DNA from: Posidonia oceanica
Lineage: Eukaryota; Streptophyta; Magnoliopsida; Alismatales; Posidoniaceae
Direction: 5' to 3'
Assembly: GCA_037176725.1 (NCBI GenBank)
Contig: JAZBRS010000077.1
Coordinates: forward strand, 4,216,001-4,280,000
DNA: 64,000 bases
Below are positions 41,189 through 51,081 of the stretch, in pieces. The stretch's first letter is position 1, and the number at the start of each line of letters is the position of its first letter. Made by a program: the position numbers and the translations under genes. The notes under the pieces were generated by a model that was not told the origin of the DNA, searched no databases, and saw only the letters and a list, made by a program, of their open reading frames with translations.

Positions 41189-43445
41189 GAAACACAGCGG
41201 CTAACACATTTCAGCTCTTTGGGGTGTTGGACGCTAAATCTGGCGTGTTCAACGTTGGCCGCTGAATATGGCACGTCCTACGTTGGACGCTGCTCAGATA
41301 GGCGTACAACGCACCAGGACAGACAGAGTTTGATTTTGGAATCCCAAACGATTCCCAAGTGCAAATTCCTTTGTGCCCTCTGTCCATGACACATTTCCAA
41401 CCTTGTGCAGACCCTTCGTTTCCAATTCCCACGTTACATGTCCATGCAGCCATATAAAATGTCTTTTTCTTCTTCATTTGGGGAGGGGGCACCCATTTTC
41501 TGTGGTTTTTGAGAGCAAACACAGCCCACACACCCTTGAATTCCTACACCTCTGGCCACCTCAAGCCTCCTGAGACACAATCGGACCTACCCAGCCGCTC
41601 ACCACCGTCTGAGCCACCACAATATCCGCCGAGAAAGCTGCCAGTGTTTAGGAAGCAACACCAAACTTCACAACAGGTATGTGTTCTGCTCCCTATAGTC
41701 TAGAACCTTAATTATCATGTTGTAGATACTAGTTTCAATGCATGTTACGTGAGTTTAGCTCCTAATATACCTCTGTTAGCCATCTTTTTGTTTTCTAGTG
41801 ATGGGTTCCGGCCATGTGAGGCCGCTGGCCGTTGAGCTTGGCCGAGAAACCATCCCCCCGTTACTTGCATCCCAAGGTCCCTCATGACCTTCCCGAACCT
41901 CCACAATGAGCCGTAGTTGAGCTTCGTGAGCTCCCTGGTCCTCAAATGGCCGGAAAACTCACCGGATTTCAGTGAAAGGCAAGTGGAGGTGGGGAGGATG
42001 ATTTACACATCCGTTTCTATTAATAATGTTTATGTTCATGGATGCCTACTCTTGCTTAATGAATGTTTTTTGTTTCGATTTGAGCTGGTTTGGACAGATT
42101 CTTAATATGTTTGCTCTGTCAGTACTTTGTTTGCTCTGTCAGTATGTTGGACGCTAAATCTGGCACATCCAACGTTGGCCGCTACCATGGCCAGCGGTCA
42201 ACGCCCTGACATTCATTTCTGCATTTTTTCGCTTACTGTAATGTTTATACATTTTATAATGATTTATCCATGTCATATGCAGTCTGTTTTGACTTATCTC
42301 AATCAAGTTTCATTTTTTAGAAAACATCTGAATCGAATATATGCTTTCTTCTCTGAGTTTTATCTTGAAACCAGTTTTTAGAGTGTAAGCCGCCCACTAT
42401 GCAGCGTCCAACGTTGGCCACTGAATCTGGTGTGTCCAATGTTGGCTGCCACCATGACCAGCGGCCAATGCCCGGACATTCATTTCTGCATTTTGTTGTT
42501 TACTGAAATGTTTTATACATCTTCTATTGGTTTGTCTGTGCCACATACAGTCTGTTTTACTTTATCTCAATCATATTTCATTTATAAAAGCATCTGAATT
42601 GAAAGTATACTTTGCATCCCCAATTGTTTTCTTTGGAATAATCTTCAAGAATGTTTAAATGAGTTTGGAAATTGATGTTGGGTTACTTGTCATGAATTTA
42701 TATCATATTCCAAGATTTTTCCTGACTTACATGAGTTAGATGATATGTTTGTAAGTTTTAGCCAAACTGCATTGATATATTTGAACTTTATACGTTAGAT
42801 GTAGCAGTCCTCGCGTCTAATGTTGGACGCTGTACATTCCAGCGTCCAACGGTTTCTATAAGCTGAATTTTTGATTTTAGCTTTTCAATCTTGATTCTGA
42901 GCATGTATGTTTATATTTTGATTTCCCAGTCTGATTTGCATGTTTACAGTGGCTCCAAGGCTTTCAACTTTTGTTTCTCAACATGTTTTCAAAGGCATTT
43001 AATATATTTTCAAAGGCATATAGCATGTTTTCACTTTGCATGGCATAATCGCCCCTGGGCGTACAGTAAATAGCATCATTGCATACATTTAGCCACAAAT
43101 GAGTGGGCATCATTGCATACATTTAGCCACAAATGAGCGGAATAGCTCAGAAAGACCGACTCTCTCGGGCGCATGGGGTGGCTAACACCTTCCCCATGTG
43201 TGATAGGAATCCTTGCCCGATCTCTGGCCCGCAATGACCTTGTGTCATATCCTTTACATTTTTCTATCATTTTACATGCTTTTCGGTTTTCCTTGTCTTC
43301 CGACTTTTCAAATAGACTAGGTGGTGATTCCAAGTTTTGTTTTCTTTTCTTCAGCCTTCGCCTGTTTTTTTTATTTTTTACATCTTTTTTGTCGTGACCT
43401 GCGAATCGGCGCGTTCGAGCCGTTCGGTCGCATGGTTACAGGAAC

Positions 43446-43463
43446 TGGCGACTCCGCTGGGGA
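43446..43463 (+). promoter_or_regulatory. Primer binding site of element C
   Basis: TGGCGACTCCGCTGGGGA starts five bases after the LTR end GGTTACA. Same type as A and B. Confidence 0.8.
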
Positions 43464-44079
43464 TAACCAGACTCCAGCTTTCATTTCGCTTTTCCGCTTA
43501 GTGGCTTTCTTATTTGCATGATTGCTTGCATGTGTTTGCCTTACTTGCTTACTTCATTATCCATGCTTTGATATCTTGCTTTATGCCATGTCTATATGCC
43601 TATCTTTACACATATGCTTGCCATGTCTATCATATGCCATTCCAATGTTATATATGCCTTTTGGATGTATTGAGTGTTTTCTTTTTCACAAACCATGTCA
43701 CAGCATTAGCACATGTCATGCACATGCTTTTTGACATGATGTTTGATGTTTACATGCCATAATCGGATGCTTTCTTCCCTTTTTGAAAATTAAGCCTAGG
43801 GATAATTAAAGACATGATTGCTTTCCCCCATGGTTTAATTAAAAAAAATAAAAACAAAAAAAAAGAAAAAAAATAAAAAAATAAAAATAAAAATAAAATA
43901 ACAAAACAATAAAAAAAATAAAATAAAAAAAGAGAGGAAAATGAAAGGACAAATAAGAATGTACCTTAGGCAAAACTAGAGCTATACATTCACATTCATC
44001 CCCTTGGTTAATAAAAAATCAAGTAAAAGACATCAAGCATACTTGCATACATGATCATACTAGGGGCATGCATATCTTC
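43464..44079 (+). other. 5' leader of element C, first part
   Basis: Non-coding. 43838-43935 is an A-rich AAAATAAAA tract. No gene seen. Confidence 0.5.
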
Positions 44080-44373
44080 TCCTCTGAGTCCACCCATCAG
44101 TTTACGAAGGGCAGTCCTGGTCTTTTGTTCCATGACATTAGCATGGGACGAGTTGCCGATCTGTCTCCCCTCGTTCGGGGTCGTGTCGGTGTTAGTATGA
44201 GTTTGCTGCTACAGTAGGAGTCGAAGCTCCCAACGCACCACTCGTTCTCTACCTGAGCCTCAGCCAGGATTTAGAATGGGCACTTGCTTTCTAACCTTGT
44301 GTCGGAGACCTATATACCCCTATGAGAACCTAGAGTAGAATATCCACTAGGACACACTTAGATTAGTGAGAGA
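44080..44373 (+). other. Conserved 5' leader block, element C copy
   Basis: Reverse-complement counterpart of A 22926-23226 and B 55086-55385: CTGAGTCCACCC, ACGAAGGGCAGTCCTGG, CCGATCTGTCTCCCCTCGTTC, GTCGTGTCGGTGTTAGTA, CTAGGACACACT. Retained in an element that has lost pol, which supports a cis-acting role. Confidence 0.6.
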
Positions 44374-44647
44374 GAGCATATTAGAAAACATGCATATGCA
44401 TCATGCCACCCTAATAACATTTGCATTTGTTTTGTCGAGATCTGACATTCGTTTTTGTGTGTTGTTACAGGTTAGAGAGTGAGTTCCTTAGTTGGAGTTC
44501 GAGTCGTTCCTTCTCCGATACCCCTATAGCGACATTTTCTCAACCATCTTTTCCTTGAGTTATTCGTTGTTTTCGACGATAGCTCCTTGTAGGTCTCATC
44601 CTCTTGGCTTTCGCCGCAGCCCTATCCTCACTTGCTCACGGTTAGCC

Positions 44648-46940
44648 ATGGCCCAGCGTGTTAGCGAGCCTTCACTTTCGGTTGCTTTAGAGGATGTCCC
44701 GAAGTCAGCTCCTTACTCCTTTGCTGTCACTTCTGCTGTTCCTTCCTATCAGGCATTCCAGTCTCAGGCACCTGAGAGCTTCAGTCCGCTCATTTCGGGG
44801 CGTCGACAGACTTTTTCTAGTCTGGGGTTTGTCACCAAGTTTGTTTCGGTGACCGCCACTCATGCTTCGGATTTCCAGTTCATTGCTACCCTTATTCAGG
44901 GCTTCGATACTTTTGGCACCCACCCTGCTGAGTTCTCTTCTATTATAGGATTCTTCCCCTTTGGGTAGTCCGTGTCCCAGCCACTTTTGGCATCTGATCC
45001 CTCACCGGTCCTGCACTTCAGTCTTCCCACTGACGGGACCCCTGATGAGCAGTATCAAAACATGATGGAGATGGCCCAGACACTGCAGGGCATGGCTCTG
45101 TCTATTCGCCCACCTGTATTTCCAGTTACTCTTGAGGTCCAGCAACCTTTTTCTGTGTTCCAAGCACACCCTACTGCATCTCTGCCTCGGCCATCGCCCC
45201 AGCTTCTCACTACACCAGCGATGGGGGCGACATCCATGCGTTCAGCACATACACCACTTAGTGCACAGTTTCTACCCCTGGTATCTAGTGGCCAGCCCCT
45301 TGGGTTGGTAGGAGCACAGCACGCACAGACTCCGTTGCCAGGTGCCATACCATTGCAGCAGTTGTTGCTCCCACATTCTGCACCTTACACAGCACAGTCT
45401 TCTGCATATCCCTTTTTTGTGCCTCCACAGGTCCTGCCTCCATCAGGCATACCACTTCCTTCAGCACCATCGCACGGGTATGCTGGCCCTCGTGCCATGG
45501 CACCAGGTGGCGCGATAGTAGATCCAGAGGATCCTTTAGGGGTAGCCTATTCAACATACGTGGCTCCTGCCCAACCTGCACAATTCCCATTGGTAGCGTC
45601 CTTAGATACACTCCTTGCTAAAGTGGGAGATCTAGAGAGAGCGCAACGATCATTGCAGGGTGGAGACCACTGGCCTTACCAGTTTTGGGACCTCTGTTAT
45701 TTCCCAGAGGCAGTACTCCCTACAAATTTCCATGTCTCGGAATTCGAGAAGTATAACGGTAAGGGTTGCCCAATCTCACAACTCCGGGCGTACTGCGAAT
45801 ACCTTGCTCAGCTTCAGGCTGACGATAGGCTCCTGATCCACCTATTCTAGAAGAGTCTGACTGGTCTCGCGCTCAAGTGGTTCACTTCCCTTGACATGGC
45901 CACGATCCGGACTTGGAACGACCTCAGTCAGGTGTTCCTGGAGCAGTACTCCTTCAACCTCGACTTGATCCCAAAGCGCGAGGATCTTGTCTCCACTAGG
46001 CAGAGAAACCATGAGCCATTCGGGGAGTACATTGGCCGATGGCGCACCCTCGCCTCACAAGTTCGAGATGGGCCCTCCGATGAGGAGTCTATTGAGATTA
46101 TCATCCGAGGTGCGCAACCAGACATAGGAGGCTTGTTGAGCATCCAGTCTATCACCACCTTCTCATCTTTGATTTGGTCGGGCACCCGCGTGGAAAGCTC
46201 ACTCCGTAGCAGCAGCTTTCCCGCACTATCTGCATTTGCCAAATCTAACAGTGGCAGTAGTAGCAACAATAGTGGCAACAACAACCCCAGGAGGGGAGAT
46301 CCTTCGAAGCCCTCTCTTGCATATGTTTAGTCCCATGCCACGCTAATCAACATGGTGGCTCAGCCTGGTCCGAGTCAGGTGATATATACTCCAACGCCTA
46401 GGACACACACTACACAGGGCACTACCACCATCGGGCCAGTGCATCACGTCGCACCAGCCCGGCAAGGACGACAACTAGGGGAAAGGCGACCTTGCCGCAA
46501 GGAAAGCGAGTTCACACCACTACCTGAACCGCTAAACGCTATCTTTCCCAAGGTTGTGTTGCTCCTGGAGCTCCTAGAGATTCATCCACCACCAGATCCT
46601 CTTCCGCAATGGTATAAGGCGAGCATGTTTTGCAAGTTTCATCGAGCCAGCGGACACTCGACGAACAAATGCTTTACACTCCGGAATGCCGTCCAGGATT
46701 TGATTGACAATGGGGTCATTGTCATCAACACATAGGAGGCTGCATACACACGCACACCTGCATACCCTAGCATAGCCAGCCTTTCCTCACCTGAGCTTGC
46801 AAGCTACGAGGACCCTGGAATCTTAGGGGTCTATTTTCTTACTCCCGTCCTTGCTGATTCCAGCCCTTCCTCGATGGATCCCTTTGATCACATCGATTTG
46901 ATCTCTTCTCCTGCCTTTCCCTAGCCTTGTTCGTGAGGGG
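44648..46940 (+). pseudogene. gag: Gag of element C, in one frame with several stops
   Basis: Starts MAQRVSEP at 44648 in the context GCCATGGCC. The capsid-like core (KSLTGLALKWFTSLDM, TWNDLSQVFLEQYSFNLD) is at about 45850-46130 and the knuckle CKFHRASGHSTNKC at about 46630-46671. A single frame runs through, with TAG codons at 44966-44968, 45848-45850, 46328-46330 and 46733-46735 and another near 46921. At the first, second and fourth, elements A or B have Gln in the same context, so CAG became TAG. There is no frameshift up to about 46735. No protease follows. Confidence 0.83.
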
Positions 46941-47214
46941 CCCTACTTAGAACTTGCCCGTTTGCTGAGCACCGGCCCGAGTCTGCAAGCACAACACCCT
47001 AGATCCCAATAGGGACACGGATCAACAACACAGGTAGTGGTAATCTCAACGACCACAACAGTACCGCCAACGACAATGGCAGCAGTGGTCCAGAAGCACC
47101 TGTAGACCAGCCTCCTCAGCAGACCTCCTCTCGGCTAAACCTTGCGGCTTGACCCCCTGCATCCCTGTCTCTTTTTTCTCCTTCGCCAGCAAGGCGAACC
47201 CATCAACGCCTCGA
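46941..47214 (+). other. Gag-array junction of element C
   Basis: Degenerate sequence with ACCACAACAGTACCGCC-like text. No recognisable protein. The protease-pol region would be expected here. Confidence 0.4.
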
Positions 47215-48360
47215 TACCAGGGGTATCTTGGTCGCCCTTTGGCATCGATATTCTATCCTGCTTGCGCCAAGTCCTTGGACTTGTCGATACCCTATTCGTG
47301 CCTGCGCTAGATCTTTGGATCTGTTGATATCCTTTGCTGTGCCAGATCTTCGGATCTGTCGGTATCTATTCTTTTGCTGTGCCAGATTTCCAGATCTGTC
47401 GATATCTTGTCTGCGCCAGGTCTTCGAACTTGTCGATATCCTGCTTGTGCCAAGTCTTTAGACTTGTCGATATCCTGCTCTTGCCTGCACCAAGTCTTCA
47501 GACTTGTCGATATCCTACCCTTTGCCGTGCCAGATCTTTGGATCTGTCGATATCCTGCCTGCGCCAAGTCTTTGGGCTTGTCGATATCCCGCTCTTGCCT
47601 GCGCCAAGTCTTCGGACTTGTCGATATCCTACCCTTTGCTGCGCCAGATCTTTGGATCTGTCGATATCCTGCCTGCGCCAAGTCCTTGGACTTGTCGATA
47701 TCCCGCTCTTGCCTGTGCCAAGTCTACGGACTTGTCGATATCCATCCCTTGCCGCGGGAGTTCTTCGGACTTGTCGATATCTTGCCTGCGCCAAGTCCTC
47801 AGACTTGTCGATACCCTATTTGTGCCTATGCCAGATCTTTGTATCTGTCGATACCCCTTTGCTGCGCCAGATCTTCGGATCTATCGATATCCTTTGCTGC
47901 GCTAGATCTTTGGATCTGTCGATACCCTTTGCTACGCCAGATCTTCGGATCTGTCGATATCCTTTGCTACGCCAGATCTTCGGATCTATCGATATCTATT
48001 GCTGTGCCATATCTTCGAATTTGTCGATATTCATCCTTTGCTACGCTAGATCTTCGGATCTGTTGATATCCTCTGTGGTGGCAGATTTCCGAATCTGTCA
48101 ACATCCCTTGCTGCGCCAAGTCTTTGGACTTGTCAATATCCTGCTCGTGCTTGCGCCAAGTCTATGGACTTGTCGATATCCATCCCTTGCTGTGCTAGGT
48201 CTCCGGACTTGTCGATATCCTACCTGCGCCAGGTCTTCAGACTTGTCGATATCCTACCTGCGTCAAGTCTGTGGACTTGCCGATATCCCATCCCTTGTCG
48301 TCGCTAGGTCCGTGGACTTGTCGAAATCCCTTCCTGTCGTCACTTGGCCTTCGGACCAAT
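47215..48360. repeat. Hairpin array 1 of element C (114-bp higher-order unit)
   Basis: Monomers of ~35-40 bp, each with an inverted repeat followed by (G)TCGATATCC. Two main kinds alternate: AGATCTTTGGATCT and AAGTCTTCGGACTT, 5-bp stems with TTTG/TTCG loops. The two stems differ by two compensatory base-pair exchanges. Further stems are AGATTTCCGAATCT (near 48082) and TTGG...CCAA (near 48343). Open frames of up to 376 codons are by-products. Confidence 0.88.
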
Positions 48361-48571
48361 CAATATCCTCCTTCCCTTTGAGCTACATGGCTCAGATCGC
48401 CTATGAGCTACCGGCTCAGCGATCCTCACCTATGAGCTTCATGGCTCAGCGATCTTCTTTCTGATCCTTTGAGCTACAAGGCTCAGATCACCTGGAGCTA
48501 TCGGCTCGATGATCTAATCTTTACCCTCGCTTGGAGCTACCGGCTCAGTGATCCTCTTTCTGATCCTTAAG
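48361..48571. repeat. Hairpin array 2a of element C (GAGC...GCTC units)
   Basis: Units such as GAGCTACATGGCTCAG, GAGCTACCGGCTCAGCGATCC and GAGCTACAAGGCTCAG: constant 4-bp arms, changing loop. Continues after the pol remnant at 49156. Confidence 0.8.
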
Positions 48572-48637
48572 GACATGGACCAAGTTGAGCAATCAAGACC
48601 GGTCAATTCTTGCTACCTCAAGAAGTACTACCAATGA
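48572..48637 (+). pseudogene. pol: Last ~20 codons of pol (integrase C-terminus) in element C
   Basis: GAC ATG GAC CAA... reads DMDQVEQSRPVNSCYLKKYYQ-stop (21 residues; its last part is SCYLKKYYQ), matching the pol end of A at 13887 (VKQSEPVNLCYLKKYYQ) and of B at 33197. It sits between two tandem arrays. This fixes the 3' breakpoint of the pol loss at no more than about 22 codons before the pol stop. Confidence 0.88.
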
Positions 48638-48950
48638 CCCGAGGCGGTATCCATGCCTTGCAAAGTCTTCTTCTTTTTTGTTTTATTCCATGCATTCATT
48701 GCTTCACAGTCATACATTTGAAAATTGCATCTGCATACATTCTTAGCGTTGCATACTTTCCTTTTTCTAGCATTCCTACAGCATGCAAAGTCAACATACA
48801 TTTATAGCAGCATTAGTCAAAAAAAAAAATCAATGAAAATCAATCATCTTTATTTATGATAATAAAAAAAAATCTATCAAAATCAATCATACTCATTCAT
48901 GATAAAAAAATGGGGGCAAAAGATCATGATCCCCATTCATAATAATCATG
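48638..48950 (+). other. Post-pol spacer of element C
   Basis: A/T-rich, with CATGCATTCATTGC-like words and short TCAATCAT repeats. No gene seen. Confidence 0.5.
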
Positions 48951-49138
48951 CCCGATGATGAAAATCAGAATAGCTAGCCTACTTTGGAAAGAGTCTGTTC
49001 CTCCTCAGTTGACACTACCTAGATGTCCTAGCAAGTGAGGGAGCCACCATCCAATAAAAAAGAACAAAGCAAAATGTCCAAACTCCTCATAAGACCTATA
49101 CCTCTAAAGGGAGAGAAAATGATAGGTCGAGAGTGAGC
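48951..49138 (+). other. Conserved non-coding block 2, element C copy
   Basis: GATGATGAAAATCAGAA, CCTACTTTGGAAAGAGTC, GATGTCCTAGCAAGTGAGGG, GAGCCACCATCC: same order and sense as the coding strand of A 13730-13561 and B 33033-32861. Confidence 0.65.
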
Positions 49139-49155
49139 AAAAAAAAAAAGAAAAA

Positions 49156-50815
49156 AAAAGAGAGATCCTCGCTTAGAGCTGCCAACTTAGCGATCCTCGC
49201 CTGGAGTTATCGGCTCGACGACCTTTATCTTTGTCCTCGCTTAGAGCTGCCAGCTCAGCGATCCTCGCCTAGAGCTACCGGCTCGACGACCTTTATCTTT
49301 GTCTTCACTTGGAGCTGCAGGTCAGCGTTCCTTGCCTAGAGCTATCGGCTCGGCGATCTTTATCTTTGTCTTCGCTTAGAACTGTCGGCTTAGTGATCCT
49401 CTCCTAGAGCTACTGGCTCGGCGATCTTTATCTTTTTTCCTCGCTTAGAGCTGCCGACTCAGCGATCCTCACCTAGAGCTATTGGCTCGGTGACCTTTAT
49501 CTTTGTCTTTGCTTAGAGCTACCGGCTCAGTGATCCTTGCCTAGAGCTACCGGCTCGGTGATCTTTATCTTTTTCCTCGCTTAGAGCTGTCGGCTCAGCG
49601 ATCCTCTCCTAGAACTACTGGCTCGGCGATCTTTATCATCTTTCTTGCCTAAAGCTACCGGCTCGGCGACCATTATCTTTGTCTTCGCTTAGAGCTACCG
49701 GCTCAGCGATCCTTGCCAAGAGCTACCAGCTCGGCGATCTTTATCTTTGTCTTCACTTAGAGTTGTCGGCTTAGCGATCCTCGCCTAGAGCTACCGGCTT
49801 GGTGATCTTTATCTTTATCTTCGCTTAGAGCTGCCGGCTCAGCGATCCTCGCCTAGAGTTATCGGCTCGGCAATCTTTATCTTTGTCTTCACTTAGAACT
49901 GCCAGCTCAGCGATCCTCACTTAGAGGTACAGGCTCGGTGATCCTTATCTTTTTCCTCGCTTAGAGCTGTCGGCTTAGCGATCCTCACCTAGAGCTACCG
50001 GCTCGGCGATCTTTATCTTTGTCTTCGCTTAGAGCTGTCGACTCAGCAATCCTCGCCTAAAGCAACCGGCTCGGCGATCTTTATCTTTTTCCTCGCTTAG
50101 AGCTGCCAACTCAGCAATCCTCACCTGGAGTTACCGACTCGGCGACCTTTATCTTTGTCCTCGTTTAGAGCTACCGACTCAGTGATCCTCGCCTAGAGCT
50201 ATCGACTCGGTGATCTTTATCTTTTTCCTCGCTTAGAGCTGCCGGCTCAGCGATCCTCGTCTAGAGCTACCGGCTCGACGACCTTTATCTTTGTCTTCGC
50301 TTAGAGTTGCCGGCTTAGTGATCCTCGCCTATAGCTAACGGCTCGGCGATTTTTATCTTTTTCCTCGCTTAGAGCTGCCGACTCAGCGATCCTCGCCTTG
50401 AGCTACCGGCTCAACGACCTTTATCTTTGTCTTCGCTTAGAGCTGCCGGCTCAACGATCCTTGCCTAGAGCTACCGGCTCGGTGATCTTTATCTTTTTCC
50501 TCGCTTAGAGCTGCCAGCTCAGCGATCCTCGCCTAGAGCTACCGGCTTGGCGACCTTTATCTTTGTCTTTGCTTAGAGCTGCTGGCTCAGCGATCCTCGC
50601 CTAGAGCTACTGGCTCGGCGATCTTTATCTTTGTCTTCGCTTAGAGCTACCGGCTTAGCGATCCTTGCTTAGAGCTACCGGCTTGGCGATCTTTATCTTT
50701 GTCTTCGCTTAGAGCTGCCAGCTCAGTGATCTTCTCCTAGAGCTACCGGCATGGCGATCTTTATCCTTGTTCAACGCTTAGAGCTACTGGCTCAGCGATC
50801 CTCATCACCAGTATC
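49156..50815. repeat. Hairpin array 2b of element C (~68-bp unit)
   Basis: About 24 copies of a ~68-bp unit made of GCTTAGAGCTGCCGGCTCAGCGATCCTC (two pieces, GCTTAGAGCTGCCGG and CTCAGCGATCCTC) and CTAGAGCTACCGGCTCGGCGATC + TTTATCTTTGTC. Both half-units have GAGC...GCTC arms. Variation is concentrated in the loop and spacer. Confidence 0.88.
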
Positions 50816-51032
50816 ACAACATCCACATTAGCATCACATACACATGCATTGCTCGCACACCATCAGTGGACTTTAGCGCTTATGAGCACCAGCATGCTGT
50901 CAGCATTGCAGGATTAGCACCAGCATTGCATCCTAGCATTTACATTAGCATTTGCATTGTGGCAATGGATAAGTGACTCACGTGAACAGCAAAACTGCTT
51001 CCCCACCTACTACAGTCGTGGTGTCTTGTCAA
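50816..51032 (+). other. Spacer between array 2b and PPT hairpin
   Basis: AGCATTGCA/CACATTAGCAT-rich sequence. The end, TCGTGGTGTCTTGTCAACC, matches the pre-PPT phrase of element A. Confidence 0.5.
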
Positions 51033-51081
51033 CCCTGAGCAGCAGCCTTGGTTTCCTTGACCTTGCTCAGGGAGGGGCATC
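51033..51081 (+). promoter_or_regulatory. Polypurine tract and adjoining inverted repeat of element C
   Basis: CCCTGAGCA (51033-51041) pairs with TGCTCAGGG (51064-51072), and CAGGGAGGGGCATC (51068-51081) ends exactly at the 3' LTR. Identical stem and PPT to element A (8399-8447) although the loop differs. Confidence 0.78.

Larger units (their letters stand above)
40781..43440 (+). repeat. 5' LTR of element C (2,660 bp)
   Basis: TGTAGACACC to GGTTACA. Begins with a (CC)TAAACCCAAGCC-type tract (40875-41110). A U3-like region follows with repeated TCCAACGTTGGCC words and a perfect 22-bp palindrome at 41167-41188. The conserved block (opposite orientation to A because C is on the plus strand) is at 43155-43214. 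No gene seen. Confidence 0.9.

Noticed and set aside
47334..48464. 376-codon plus-strand open frame rich in Cys/Arg/Ser
   Set aside because: It lies wholly in the tandem array of element C; the unit lacks stops in several frames, which creates long frames on both strands.
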